Assembly (NCBI RefSeq): GCF_013348785.1
Contig: NZ_CP054691.1
Coordinates: forward strand, 310,001-374,000
Direction: 5' to 3'
From: Gordonia sp. X0973
GTDB taxonomy: Bacteria; Actinomycetota; Actinomycetes; Mycobacteriales; Mycobacteriaceae
DNA length: 64,000 bases
The notes below the pieces were generated by a model. The model saw nothing but the letters and a program-made list of their open reading frames with translations, searched no databases and had not been told where the DNA came from. A program made the position numbers and the translations under genes. How positions within the stretch are numbered: the stretch's first letter is position 1; every line of letters starts with the position of its first letter. Below, one piece after another: positions 10,345 through 19,758 of this stretch.

Positions 10345-10920
10345 ATGAAATCTGGTGCGAGAGTGCTGATGATCCTCGGTGCGGTCGTCGCCGTCCTGAG
10401 CATCGTCGTCGGCGTGGTCCTGGCCGTGGTCGGGCTGCGTCCGGCCACCCGGATCGAAGCGAAGTCGATACCGGTCGCCGGACCGGGTAACAGCGTCGAG
10501 CATCACTTCGACGCCGACGAGAAGATCGTCCTCTACACACCGGGGACCAATGGTCCGTACCAGGAGAGCCCGCCGCGCTGCAGCATCACCGGCGGGTCGG
10601 TCAGCCAGACTGCCACCCCCAACAGCTCGGTCACGTTGAGCGGCGTGAACCAGGTGTCCTTCGCCGCCTACACGATCGCGACGGCCGGAACCTATCGGAT
10701 CACCTGCGACCGAAGCGGCGTGACCATCGCGCCGCCCCTGTCGGTCGGCGGGATACTCGGCGGGGTCGGCGGCATTCTGCTCGCCGTCTTCGGCGGACTC
10801 GTGGGCTTGGTGATGTTCGTGGTCGGTCTGGTGGTGACACTGGCCCGGCGCCGAACGCCCCGGGCTCCCGGGCCGCAGGGATTCGCCAGCGGCCCGGTGC
10901 CGCCGAACCGGGCGGGTTAG
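10345..10920 (+). CDS. Two-TM membrane protein with an extracytoplasmic domain
   Basis: About 191 residues. One TM helix spans about 5-30. An external domain of about 95 residues with two Cys (C-S-I-T-G and I-T-C-D) could form a disulphide. A long Gly-rich hydrophobic hairpin at 130-165 precedes a basic cytoplasmic tail. ATG at 10336 (three codons earlier) is an alternative start, and neither has a strong ribosome-binding site. The next gene starts 4 bases downstream, so they are probably co-expressed. I do not recognise the family. Confidence 0.7.
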   Translation: MKSGARVLMILGAVVAVLSIVVGVVLAVVGLRPATRIEAKSIPVAGPGNSVEHHFDADEKIVLYTPGTNGPYQESPPRCSITGGSVSQTATPNSSVTLSGVNQVSFAAYTIATAGTYRITCDRSGVTIAPPLSVGGILGGVGGILLAVFGGLVGLVMFVVGLVVTLARRRTPRAPGPQGFASGPVPPNRAG

Positions 10921-10924
10921 CGCG

Positions 10925-12364
10925 ATGCGCGGCGCTCTCGGCGCGACCGTGGCTGTGCTCGCAACCGTGGCCGTCGTGGCCGTCGTGGCCGTCGTGGCCG
11001 TCGCGGCACCGGCTCGGGCGATACCCGTCGATACCGGGCGGGTCGACGTCGGACCGGCCGGGACCTCGCTGATGCACGGCGACCTGGCATCGACCGACTC
11101 CACCCCGAACGTCGGCCCCGGTCGGCGCGCGCGCGTGGCCGCGTCGACGGTCCCCGGTGGCGCCTGCGCGGCCACCTTCATCGGCAGCGACGGAATCCCG
11201 GTCTCGCTGTGCACCCAGTTCCTCGGGCCAGGGGGAGTGGCGGTGCCGACGGTCACGCTGTTCCACCCGCGCACCGCCTCCGTCCTCGCCCGCCTTCCGC
11301 TGACCAAGGGAGGATTGCTCGGCGGGGTCTACGGCTACCTCGACGCGCGCGACCGGGTCGTCGTCGCCGATGGGTCCGGCGCCATCGTGCGGGTCGCCCA
11401 CCGCGGCGGCCTGGTGTCGCCGCGCCTCGTCGTCGAGGAGCGGGCCTCGCTCGCCGGGCATCTGCCGCGTGGCGACGCGGTGACCGGCCTGAGCCCCGAC
11501 TATGCCGGACGCGTGTGGTTCGCCAGCACCAACGGGGTCATCGGCACCGTCACCCGCGTCGCGGGTAGGTCGCGGGTCGCCTCGATGCATCTGCCGCGCG
11601 GCGAGCAGCTGGGCAACGGCCTCTCGGTGCGCCCGGCCGGGGTCTCGGTGCTGACGACACACGCGCTCTACGAGATGACCGCCGGTGCCGACGGCATCCC
11701 GCGGGTCCGGTGGCGCCGCGGCTACGACCGCGGGGCGGCGCGCAAACCCGGCCAGCTCACCTGGGGATCGGGCACCACGCCGACCTACTTCGGACCGCGC
11801 GGCGACGATTGGGTGGCCATCGTCGACAGCGCCGACAGGGCACCCAACCTGCTCGTCTACCGCAGCGACGACGGTGGACTCGTCTGCCGGATGCGGGCCT
11901 TCGGGCGCAGCGGCCAGGGCACCGAGAACTCGGTGATCGCCCGCGGCCCGACGTCGCTCGTCATCCCCAGCACCTACGGCTATCAGTACCCGCCGATGGC
12001 GGAGAGCGGGCCCGCGCGACCGTCGTCGGCACCGTTCGTCGGCGGCTCCACGCGCGTCGACGTGGCGCCCGGCCGCTGTCACCGGGTGTGGGAGAACGGC
12101 GACCGCATCGCGTCGTTGCCGAGGCTCTCCCGGGCCGACGGGCTGGTCTACGCACTCGGCTACGGCCCGTACCGGCCGGGGCCGCAGCAGCTCGGCCCGG
12201 TCTACCTGATCGGCTCCGACAGTGCCACGGGACGTCGCGTCGTCACCATCCCGGTCGGCACCGGACCCGTCGACGAGCCGCTGGAACTGACCGGCACGAT
12301 CGCGCGCGACGGCACGCTGTGGCAGGCCACCGTCGGGCGGATGTTGCGGATCGCGCGGGGGTAG
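10925..12364 (+). CDS. Secreted beta-propeller-like protein
   Basis: A 479-residue protein. The signal peptide (1-32) has a hydrophobic core of repeated V-A-V encoded by a 9-bp tandem repeat (about 10970-11005). It ends A-P-A-R-A, a good signal peptidase I site. The mature part has repeated strand-turn units with D-G-S-G, T-N-G-V-I-G and D-G-T-L-W patterns, suggesting a beta-propeller, and several Cys. No catalytic motif is evident. It follows the two-TM gene by 4 bases. The family is not recognised and propeller folding is inferred. Confidence 0.7.
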   Translation: MRGALGATVAVLATVAVVAVVAVVAVAAPARAIPVDTGRVDVGPAGTSLMHGDLASTDSTPNVGPGRRARVAASTVPGGACAATFIGSDGIPVSLCTQFLGPGGVAVPTVTLFHPRTASVLARLPLTKGGLLGGVYGYLDARDRVVVADGSGAIVRVAHRGGLVSPRLVVEERASLAGHLPRGDAVTGLSPDYAGRVWFASTNGVIGTVTRVAGRSRVASMHLPRGEQLGNGLSVRPAGVSVLTTHALYEMTAGADGIPRVRWRRGYDRGAARKPGQLTWGSGTTPTYFGPRGDDWVAIVDSADRAPNLLVYRSDDGGLVCRMRAFGRSGQGTENSVIARGPTSLVIPSTYGYQYPPMAESGPARPSSAPFVGGSTRVDVAPGRCHRVWENGDRIASLPRLSRADGLVYALGYGPYRPGPQQLGPVYLIGSDSATGRRVVTIPVGTGPVDEPLELTGTIARDGTLWQATVGRMLRIARG

Positions 12365-12435
12365 ACGGGCAGTCCGAGAGCGGTCGGGGGCCCGACCCCG
12401 ACACACGGCGCGGCGGCAGTGGCAGTATCGAGGGC

Positions 12436-13122
12436 ATGACCGTCCCCGACGATGATCCCGACAAGATCCCCACGCAGGCGGAACTCGACGCGATGGATCT
12501 GGCGGAGTTGGCCAGCACCTCGGCCGAATCGAATGTCGCCTATCCGCCCCGCGACGAAGTGCCCGGCCCGCCGCCGAGCGCGCTCAGCCGTGATGCCTGG
12601 GTCCTGTGGTGGATCGCCGCCGCCGCGGGTATCGCGTCGGCGGTGTACCTCCTGGCGAACATGGGGGGAGTGATCGACGGATTGAAGCAGCGGTTCCACG
12701 GCGAACTCGAGCAGGCCATCGCCGACACCGTGGCCAAGGGGAAGAAGCCGATCAACTCCTCGCCCGACGAGCTCAGCGGACTCGCGCATTTCCTCCCGCC
12801 GCTGATGCTGGTGGTGATCGTGCTGTTGCTGGTCGTCGAGTTCGCGCTGCTGCGCGGGATCGCGAACCACCACAGCCGCAACGCCCGCAACCTGTTCCTG
12901 GCCGCCGTGCTGATCAACCTGGTTTGCATCCCGACCGGGATGGACCTGCTGCGCTACGACCAGACGGCGCCGACGATGGCGATCATCGGGTGGGTGCAGT
13001 TCGCGGCGTTGATCGGCGCGGGTGCGTGCGTGCTGCGGCCCGTGGTGGGCCGCTGGCTGCCGCCGTCGACCGGACTCACCCCGGCCAAGCTGCTGCGCCC
13101 GGGAAAGACCTGGCAGCAATGA
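12436..13122 (+). CDS. Multi-TM membrane protein of unknown function
   Basis: A 228-residue protein. The N-terminal tail of 50 residues is acidic and Pro-rich and should be cytoplasmic. About four TM helices follow (about 55-75, 115-138, 145-165 and 178-200), with a charged loop of about 45 residues between the first two. GAGG lies just before ATG at 12436. It is followed by ohr after 46 bases. No family motif is recognised. Confidence 0.75.
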   Translation: MTVPDDDPDKIPTQAELDAMDLAELASTSAESNVAYPPRDEVPGPPPSALSRDAWVLWWIAAAAGIASAVYLLANMGGVIDGLKQRFHGELEQAIADTVAKGKKPINSSPDELSGLAHFLPPLMLVVIVLLLVVEFALLRGIANHHSRNARNLFLAAVLINLVCIPTGMDLLRYDQTAPTMAIIGWVQFAALIGAGACVLRPVVGRWLPPSTGLTPAKLLRPGKTWQQ

Positions 13123-13168
13123 CCCCGCACCGAGGACTGGACCAACCAATAGATGAAGGAGAAGAAGA

Positions 13169-13600
13169 ATGAGTGTTGAGGTTGTGTACCGAGTGACGTC
13201 GACCAGTACCGGCGGAGGCCGCGACGGCCACGTGAAGTCCGAGTCCGGACGCATCGATCTCGACCTGCAGCCGCCGGTGGAGATGGGCGGCGGCGGCAAG
13301 GGCTCCAACCCCGAGGAGTTGTTCTCCGCCGGATACGCGGCCTGCTTCATGGGGGCGCTGCGCCTCGTCGCGAAGAACGCCGGGGTCACCGTCCCCGACA
13401 ATGCGAGCGTCACCGTGACCGTCGGCATCGGGAAGGACACCGCCGACGGCGGGTTCGGCCTCACCGCCGACATCAAGGTCGGCCTGCCCGGTCTCGCCCA
13501 GGCGCAGGCCGACGAACTGGCCCAGTCCGCGCACGGCGTCTGCCCGTATTCGAAGGCGACGAAGGGCAACATCGCCCATAACGTCACCGCCACGGTCTGA
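13169..13600 (+). CDS. ohr: Organic hydroperoxide resistance protein (Ohr/OsmC family)
   Basis: A 143-residue thiol peroxidase that reduces organic and lipid hydroperoxides, usually recycled by lipoylated proteins. The peroxidatic Cys59 (G-Y-A-A-C-F) and resolving Cys125 (G-V-C-P-Y-S) are present. So are Arg18 and Glu50, which activate the thiol in the family. The last residues N-V-T-A-T-V are typical Ohr. The start has a strong purine-rich site (AAGGAGAAGAAGA). No ohrR repressor gene lies nearby. Confidence 0.93.
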   Translation: MSVEVVYRVTSTSTGGGRDGHVKSESGRIDLDLQPPVEMGGGGKGSNPEELFSAGYAACFMGALRLVAKNAGVTVPDNASVTVTVGIGKDTADGGFGLTADIKVGLPGLAQAQADELAQSAHGVCPYSKATKGNIAHNVTATV

Positions 13601-13661
13601 GTTGCGGCCGTGACCGCGATCGGCGGTGGGCGGCAATCACGCCTGGGGTAGCGTGATCAGC

Positions 13662-14132
13662 GTGAAAGATGCGAATGTGCTCTCCACCGGACTCCCCCTG
13701 CTGCTGATCGCGGTCACCCTCGCCGTCGTCGCCTTCGTCGTGTACCGCCGTCGCGAGTCCGCGGCGCTGACGCGCGACGCCGAACTCGCCCGCACCCTGC
13801 GCGACGTCGCCGACGGCGATCCCGTCCGGTTGGCGGCCATCGAGGAATTCGAGACCACGGTGTACGAGCGCCTGTTCTACGCGGGCGTCGTCGGACCGAA
13901 GCTGCGCAGCGCGGCGTTCTCGCTGCTCGGGCTCGCCCTGTCCTTGGGGCTCGCGGTGAGCCTCGCGCCGCTCGACGGGTTCACCGCGTCGACGGCCAAG
14001 ATCGTCGCCGCCGTGCTGGCCGTCGTCTTCGGCATCGCGACGCTCGTCTTCGCCGCGTGGGCGGTCTACCACCTGGTGAGCACCCCGCGCGTATCCTTCG
14101 TCGAGTCGTACGACGACGAAGACGAACAGTAG
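13662..14132 (+). CDS. Small membrane protein
   Basis: About 156 residues with three predicted TM helices (about 8-28, 82-102 and 112-135). A cytoplasmic helical loop lies between the first two, and the tail is very acidic (Y-D-D-E-D-E). GTG at 13662 is taken as start; GTG at 13653 and 13626 are in frame. The next gene begins 16 bases later. No recognised family. Confidence 0.65.
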   Translation: MKDANVLSTGLPLLLIAVTLAVVAFVVYRRRESAALTRDAELARTLRDVADGDPVRLAAIEEFETTVYERLFYAGVVGPKLRSAAFSLLGLALSLGLAVSLAPLDGFTASTAKIVAAVLAVVFGIATLVFAAWAVYHLVSTPRVSFVESYDDEDEQ

Positions 14133-14148
14133 TTCCCCGGTCCGCCCC

Positions 14149-15666
14149 GTGTGGTCGAAACTGTCCCGTCGCCATCACCTCCTGCTCGCAGGCGGGGTGC
14201 TCGCGTTGGTCCTCGTGCTGGTCGCCGCGTGGTCGCTGATCGGTGATACGGCCACCGCCCGGTCGACGCAGGTCGAGCCGGTCTCGGTGGCCTACGCGGC
14301 GCCGAACGAGCCGCAATCGGTGACGGTGAGTCGGGCGCTGTTCGCCTCGTCGCCGTCGGCCGTGCTCGTGCGCGACGATGCCGCTCCCGACGTGGTGACC
14401 CGCGGTATCGAGGCCGCCGGCACGCACCACGTACCCCTGCTCACCGTCGGGCCCTCCTCGGTGGAACCGGTCCGGCGCGAATTGGAGCGACTGGGCGCGC
14501 GGACGGTGGCGGCGGTCGAACCGTCGTCGATCCCCGACGTCGGGGTCACCGTCGGCGACCTGCAGACCGTCGCCGATCAGCCCGCGCCCGTCGTCGACCC
14601 GACGCTGGTCCTGGTCGCCGAGCGCACCGATCCGGACGAGGTCCCCACGCCAGCGGTCGAGGCCGCCGCCCGAGTTGCGGCGCAGGAAGCGGCGGGCACC
14701 GCGACCGCGGCCGGAGCCACCGGCATCGTCGTGAGTCGACCCGATCCCCGCGCCAGCGGGCAGGCGATCGACTTCATCAAGCGCCATCCCAGCGCTCGCG
14801 TCGTCGGGATCGGCGGCGAGTTCGGCACCACGGCGCTCCTGGCCGCGAATCTGGACGCGGCCCGACAGGCCCCCGAGCTGCCCGGCGGCGGCTACACGCT
14901 GTTCCCGGGACGGCGGATGGTCGCCCTCTACGGATCGCCGGGAGCACCGTCGCTGGGTCCGCTGGGACGGCAAAGCCTGCCGGCGACGGTTGCCCGTGCC
15001 CAACGGCTGGCGGCCAGCTATCAGCCGTTCAGCAAGGAGAAGGTGATCCCGGCCTTCGAGATCATCGTCACCGTCGCGTCGGCGTCGCCCGGTCCGGGGA
15101 ACAGCTACACCAATGTCATCGACCCCAAGGAGATCCTCCCCTGGGTGATCGAGGCCGGGAAGTCGGGGATCTACGTCACGCTGGACCTGCAACCGGGGCG
15201 GGTGGACTTCCTCACGCAGGCCAAGTTGTTCACCGCCCTGCTGAAGTACCCGCACGTCGGCCTTGCGCTCGACCCGGAGTGGCGGCTGAAGCCCAACCAG
15301 GTCCATCTGACCCAGATCGGCTCGGTGGCCGCGGCCGAGGTCAACCGGGTATCGGACTGGCTGGCCGCACTCGTCCGCGACAACCACCTGCCGCAGAAAC
15401 TGTTCGTGCTGCACCAGTTCGATTCGGACATGCTGGCCAACCGCGACCGGATCAGCACCGCCCATCCGGAGCTGCAATTCATGGTGCACGCCGACGGCCA
15501 CGGGACCCCGCCGGTGAAGATGTCGACGTGGAATCGCCTGATCACCGGCCTCTCGCCGGACTATGCGATGGGGTGGAAGAACTTCTACACCGAGGACCAC
15601 CCGCCGTTCTCGCCGCAGCAGACGATGGCCGTCAAGCCGACCCCGTGGTTCGTCTCCTACCAGTGA
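14149..15666 (+). CDS. Membrane-anchored protein with a TIM-barrel-like C-terminal half
   Basis: A 505-residue protein with a single N-terminal TM helix (about 10-32) and the rest outside. Residues 50-260 alternate short strands and helices, with repeated A-T/A-G-A segments like the cell-wall-binding repeat 2 fold. Residues 300-500 carry A-F-E-I-I-V-T-V-A-S, G-I-Y-V-T-L-D-L-Q, V-G-L-A-L-D-P-E-W, K-L-F-V-L-H-Q-F and E-L-Q-F-M-V-H-A-D-G. These are evenly spaced strand ends with acidic residues, as in a TIM-barrel glycoside hydrolase. The D-P-E and H-A-D positions could be active-site residues. The enzyme activity is inferred from pattern only. Confidence 0.7.
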   Translation: MWSKLSRRHHLLLAGGVLALVLVLVAAWSLIGDTATARSTQVEPVSVAYAAPNEPQSVTVSRALFASSPSAVLVRDDAAPDVVTRGIEAAGTHHVPLLTVGPSSVEPVRRELERLGARTVAAVEPSSIPDVGVTVGDLQTVADQPAPVVDPTLVLVAERTDPDEVPTPAVEAAARVAAQEAAGTATAAGATGIVVSRPDPRASGQAIDFIKRHPSARVVGIGGEFGTTALLAANLDAARQAPELPGGGYTLFPGRRMVALYGSPGAPSLGPLGRQSLPATVARAQRLAASYQPFSKEKVIPAFEIIVTVASASPGPGNSYTNVIDPKEILPWVIEAGKSGIYVTLDLQPGRVDFLTQAKLFTALLKYPHVGLALDPEWRLKPNQVHLTQIGSVAAAEVNRVSDWLAALVRDNHLPQKLFVLHQFDSDMLANRDRISTAHPELQFMVHADGHGTPPVKMSTWNRLITGLSPDYAMGWKNFYTEDHPPFSPQQTMAVKPTPWFVSYQ

Positions 15667-15743
15667 TCCGTCAGTGATCCGGCGAGCCCCAACCCGATTT
15701 CATCCCGGCGATCCGACGCGGTAAGCTGATCCAGGTTTCAATA

Positions 15744-15817
<74 letters not shown>

Positions 15818-15838
15818 CGCAAGGTTGAGATTGCAGAA

Positions 15839-15870
15839 GAGGCCCGGCCGGCATTAGCTGGCCGGGCCTC
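15839..15870 (+). terminator. Rho-independent-like terminator after tRNA-Pro
   Basis: An 11-bp perfect stem (GAGGCCCGGCC / GGCCGGGCCTC) with a 10-base loop begins 22 bases after the tRNA and is followed by CTCGTTT. The T-run is short, as is common in actinobacteria. Confidence 0.8.
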
Positions 15871-15942
15871 CTCGTTTCCGCGTCGGCCCGCAAACCCAGC
15901 ACTTCCGGACAAACCCAGCACCCGATTCGGGTCGGGTCTGTC

Positions 15943-16929
15943 TCAAACTGCGGGGTTTGCCGTCAGATCGGCGATCTCCGCCTCGGTGTCGTCACCGCCG
16001 GGGGCGACCGGGGTGAGGGTCAGCAGCGACGCCTCGGGGCGGCAGAAGAAGCGCGCGGGCGCGTACGGCGACGTACCCAGTCCGGCGCTGACGTGCAGAC
16101 GCATGTGGTTGCCCCACTGCGACGGTCCCTTCACCCGCGAACGGTCGATCTCGCAGTTGGTGACCAGCGCGCCGTAGCCGGGCAGGCAGAGCTGGCCGCC
16201 GTGCGTGTGCCCGGCCATCACCAAGTCGTAGCCGTCGTCGGCGAAACGGTCGAGCACCCGCGGCTCGGGGGAGTGGGTCAGGCCGAGGCGGAGCTGTGCG
16301 AGCGGGTTGGGACGCCCGGCGATCGTCTCGTACCGATCCCGGTCCAGGTGCGGATCGTCGACGCCGGCCGCGGCGATGCGGATGCCGCCGACCTCGATCT
16401 CCTGGGTGCGATGAGTGGCGTCGAGCCAGCCGCGCTCGACGAAGGCCGCCCGTAGATCGCGCCACGGCAGTGGCTCGCCGTGGCGGCGCTCGTGCTCGGT
16501 GTCGAAATACTTCAGCGGGTTCTTCGGCGTCGGGCCGAAGTAGTCGTTGGAGCCGAAGACGAACAGACCCGGACGGGCCAGCAGGCCGTCGAGGGCCTGG
16601 ATCACGGCCGGTACGGCGTTCGGGTGGGCCAGGTTGTCACCGGTGTTGACCACCAGATCCGGTTCCAGGGTGGCGAGCTCGGCGACCCAAGCCTGCTTCA
16701 AGTATTGGTTGGGCATCATGTGCAGGTCGCTGATGTGCAGGACGCGCAGCGGCGTCGACCCCGGCTCCAGAACCGGCAGCGTGGCGTGGCGCAGCGCGAA
16801 GGCGTTGCGCTCGATCACCGTCGCGTAGAACAGTCCGGCCACCCCTGCACCCACCGTCGCCGCGGCGGCCCGACCCACGGGCGTGGAGACGATAGAACTC
16901 AGCAGGCGGGGCAACGAGCGATCTGACAT
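15943..16929 (-). CDS. Membrane-anchored calcineurin-like metallophosphoesterase (YkuE/Rv3683-like)
   Basis: A 328-residue phosphoesterase with an N-terminal hydrophobic anchor (about 18-40). All metal-binding blocks are present: H-I-S-D-L-H, N-T-G-D-N-L, G-S-N-D (the G-N-H/D block) and G-H-T-H-G-G-Q. Relatives are two-metal hydrolases of phosphodiesters, some acting on lipids or UDP-sugars in the envelope. It lies directly downstream of the ponA2-type gene in the same direction, the order found for Rv3683 and Rv3682 in M. tuberculosis. ATG at 16929 is the first Met with a normal N-terminus. The physiological substrate is unknown. Confidence 0.9.
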   Translation of the reverse strand: MSDRSLPRLLSSIVSTPVGRAAAATVGAGVAGLFYATVIERNAFALRHATLPVLEPGSTPLRVLHISDLHMMPNQYLKQAWVAELATLEPDLVVNTGDNLAHPNAVPAVIQALDGLLARPGLFVFGSNDYFGPTPKNPLKYFDTEHERRHGEPLPWRDLRAAFVERGWLDATHRTQEIEVGGIRIAAAGVDDPHLDRDRYETIAGRPNPLAQLRLGLTHSPEPRVLDRFADDGYDLVMAGHTHGGQLCLPGYGALVTNCEIDRSRVKGPSQWGNHMRLHVSAGLGTSPYAPARFFCRPEASLLTLTPVAPGGDDTEAEIADLTANPAV

Positions 16930-17009
16930 GGATTCCAGGATACGCCGGGGCCTCGACACGCACTGTCGCCCAGCGGCTCAGATGCGCCCGCTCGCCCCTG
17001 GATCACCGA

Positions 17010-19463
17010 TCAGCCGGGGATCTGGATGACCACCGGTCCGACGCCGGGAACCTCGACGGTGGTCTCGGTCGGGCCGGAACTGCCCGACCGCTTCCCGTCG
17101 CTCACGTAGATGGTGATCGTGCTGCCCGGCATCGCCGAATCCGACGGTGCGGTGAACACCACCGAACCCTTCGGTCGCGAGCTCGACGCCTCCAGCTGTG
17201 TCACCTGGAAACCGGCCCGCTGCAGGCGCGCCGTGGCCTCGCTCGCGGGCAGCCCGGTCACGTTGGGGACCCGGCCGCGCGGACTGCCCATCATGTACTC
17301 GGGCGGGTTGGGCGGCAGGAAGGTCGGGCCGAACTTCGAGGCGACCGGCCCCATCGCGGCGAACCACGTGCGGGCCGGCTCGCTGCCGCCGTAGAGGTTG
17401 CCGTAGCCACATTGGCGCAGCGGGCCGGAGCACAGTTCGGCGGGCGTCGGGCCGTCGTTGTAGGCGTAGACGGCGGCCGCCAGGTTGTTGGTGAAGCCGA
17501 GGAAGGCCGACGAGCGGTGCGCCTCGGTGGTACCCGTCTTGCTCGACAGCGGCAGCCCCCAACCGGAGCCGCGCGCGGCCGCGGCAGCGGTGCCGCCGCC
17601 CTGGTCGTCCTTGCTCAGCAGATTGGCCATCGCGTGGGCGAGGTTCTTGTCGACCACCTGCTCACACTTCGGCGGGGCGAAGGGCACGGTCGCGACGGCC
17701 GGCTTCCCGTCGGGCCCGATGATCAGGTTGCCGTATCGGTCGCGCTTGACCTTGCTGATCCCGGCGATCGGGTTCGGCGGGCACCAGGTGCCGCCGGAGG
17801 CGAGGGTGGCCGCCACGTTGGACAGCTCGAGGGCGTTCACCGCGAACGGGCCGAGGGTGAAGGAGCCGAGGTTGCCCTGTTTGACGTAGGTCGCGATCGA
17901 CTTGTCGCCGAAGCCCGACGAACCGGGCACCGTGTAGCTGCGCAGGCCGAGGCGGACCGCCATGTCGACCGTCGGGGAGACCCCGACGCGCTGCAGCAGC
18001 TTCACGAAAGCCGTGTTGGGCGACTGCGCGAGCGCGTTCTGCAGGGTCATCGACGCCGGGTACTTGCCGTCGTTCTTGACGCAGTAGTAGCTCTCCGGGC
18101 AGCCGTTGGTGCCGCCGCTGTTACCCATCCCGGTGACGGCGAGGGTCGCGGGGACGGGGATCACCGAGGTCGACGGGATGCCCTTCTCCAGCGCGGTCGC
18201 GACGGTGAAGACCTTGAACACCGAGCCGGCGCCGTCGCCCACCAGGGAGAACGGCTGCGGCTGAACGGTCTCACCCTGCTTGAGGCGCAGACCGTAGTTG
18301 CGCGAGGACCCCATCGCCACCAGGTCATGCGACTTGGAGCCGGGCCGGATCACGCTGGAGACCTGGGCCACGCCCTCGGCGTTCGGGCTGGAGTAGGACT
18401 GCAGGGCCGCGACCGTCGAGCGCTGCACGGCCGGGTCGAGAGTGGTGCGGATCGTGTACCCGCCGCGCAGGACCGTGTTGCGCGACATCCCGTTCTCGGC
18501 GAGGAACTTCAACGCGTAGTCGCAGAGGAAGCCGCTGTTGCCCGCGGAGATGCATCCCTGCGGGACCGTCTTCGGCTGCGGGAGGGTGCCGAGCGGCAGC
18601 TTCTTCGCGTTCTCCAACTCCTCGCGGCGGTTGGGGAAGTTGTTGATCATCTGGTCGAGCACCAGGTTGCGGCGCTCCGTCGCCCCCTGGGGGTTCGTGT
18701 ACGGGTTGAGCGCCGTACTCGACTGCACCATGCCGGCGAGCAGCGCCGCCTGCTCAACGCGCAGATCCTTGGCCGGGATGCCGAAGTATGTCTGCGCCGC
18801 CGCTTCGATGCCGAAGGCGTTGTTGCCGAAGGGGACCGTGTTCAGGTAGCGGGTGACGATCTGCTTCTTCGCCTCCTGCTTCGCCTCGGTCGGGCCGAGA
18901 CCGCGCTCGCGGCGTGCCTGGGCCTCCATCGACTGTTCCATGGTGAGCGCCATCCGCACCTCGCGCAGCTTGCGCGCGGGGGTGGTGGCCGTGGCGGCCT
19001 GCTTCTCCGCCTCGGTCTTGGCGAGGACGAACAGCTGGTAGTTCTTGATGTACTGCTGGTCCAGGGTCGACGCACCCTGCTGCACCTCGCCGCTCGACGA
19101 GTTGCGCAGCGCCGCGCGGATGGTGCCCTTCCAATCGACGCCGTCGTGGTCGAAGAACCGTCGGTCCTCGATGGAGACGATGGCGCGGATCATATCCGGC
19201 GCGATGTCGTTGAACCCGACCTGGAATCGGTACTGGTCGTAGAGGAAGGCGATGGGCCGACCGGTCACATCGGTCATCGTGGTCACTTCCGGCACGTTGC
19301 CGTTCAGCAGCTCCGACGAGACGTTCTCCATCGCGGCGGCCGCCCGGTTCGACGCGACGCCGAGCCCGCCGGCGATCGGGAAGAGCAAACCGGCGACGAG
19401 GACACCCGAGACGAGCATCGCCAGGGCGAGGCGTCCCAGCCTGGTCTTGGTCTCGTGCGACAT
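17010..19463 (-). CDS. ponA2: Bifunctional penicillin-binding protein, PonA2 type
   Basis: A class A PBP of about 817 residues that polymerises and cross-links peptidoglycan. A TM anchor lies near 11-36. The GT51 domain contains E99 in S-I-E-D-R-R-F and Q-Q-Y-I-K. The transpeptidase domain has S-V-F-K (nucleophile S414), S-P-N (481-483) and K-T-G-T (642-645). One PASTA domain lies at about 730-790. The match to mycobacterial PonA2 (Rv3682) is close throughout; an insert near 178-200, rich in Glu, Arg and Lys, appears extra compared with that protein. ATG at 19463 fits the mycobacterial N-terminus; starts up to 19554 are possible. Divergent from whiB4, as in M. tuberculosis. Confidence 0.95.
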   Translation of the reverse strand: MSHETKTRLGRLALAMLVSGVLVAGLLFPIAGGLGVASNRAAAAMENVSSELLNGNVPEVTTMTDVTGRPIAFLYDQYRFQVGFNDIAPDMIRAIVSIEDRRFFDHDGVDWKGTIRAALRNSSSGEVQQGASTLDQQYIKNYQLFVLAKTEAEKQAATATTPARKLREVRMALTMEQSMEAQARRERGLGPTEAKQEAKKQIVTRYLNTVPFGNNAFGIEAAAQTYFGIPAKDLRVEQAALLAGMVQSSTALNPYTNPQGATERRNLVLDQMINNFPNRREELENAKKLPLGTLPQPKTVPQGCISAGNSGFLCDYALKFLAENGMSRNTVLRGGYTIRTTLDPAVQRSTVAALQSYSSPNAEGVAQVSSVIRPGSKSHDLVAMGSSRNYGLRLKQGETVQPQPFSLVGDGAGSVFKVFTVATALEKGIPSTSVIPVPATLAVTGMGNSGGTNGCPESYYCVKNDGKYPASMTLQNALAQSPNTAFVKLLQRVGVSPTVDMAVRLGLRSYTVPGSSGFGDKSIATYVKQGNLGSFTLGPFAVNALELSNVAATLASGGTWCPPNPIAGISKVKRDRYGNLIIGPDGKPAVATVPFAPPKCEQVVDKNLAHAMANLLSKDDQGGGTAAAAARGSGWGLPLSSKTGTTEAHRSSAFLGFTNNLAAAVYAYNDGPTPAELCSGPLRQCGYGNLYGGSEPARTWFAAMGPVASKFGPTFLPPNPPEYMMGSPRGRVPNVTGLPASEATARLQRAGFQVTQLEASSSRPKGSVVFTAPSDSAMPGSTITIYVSDGKRSGSSGPTETTVEVPGVGPVVIQIPG

Positions 19464-19758
19464 GCGGGCAACTGTGGTGGGCGACACGCCCATCAGGATA
19501 CGGGGGATTCCCGAGAAGCCGGTAAGCGCACGCCGTGACCGTCTTGTGATCATCGGCCTGCGCCTAGGGAATCCCTGTGAACAGGGGCGTTTGCTGCGGG
19601 TTAGCACGAATGTCCCAGTTTTCCCATCCGGGTCTTGCATTCTTGGCGGCGTGCTACATAGATTTGACCTCGGGTGTGACCTACACAACAGATCGGATCG
19701 AGTATGACTCCGGTTATGTGTGCGGGAAATTTGGTAACGAGGCAGACAGGGACTGGTA
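19464..19758. promoter_or_regulatory. Divergent ponA2 / whiB4 intergenic region
   Basis: About 295 bases with no supported gene. It is more AT-rich than its surroundings around 19640-19750 and contains TTGACC at 19657-19662, but no well-spaced -10 that I would trust. It should hold the promoters of both genes. Short open frames on either strand here lack coding character. Confidence 0.5.

Noticed and set aside
10970..11005. 9-bp repeat in the 10925 gene as a phase-variation switch
   Set aside because: The unit is a multiple of three and only changes signal-peptide length; no on/off effect is expected.
15889..15932. Direct repeat CAAACCCAGCAC downstream of tRNA-Pro as an integration (att) site
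   Set aside because: The copies are 20-odd bases apart, do not include the tRNA 3' end, and no integrase or foreign DNA lies between or beside them.
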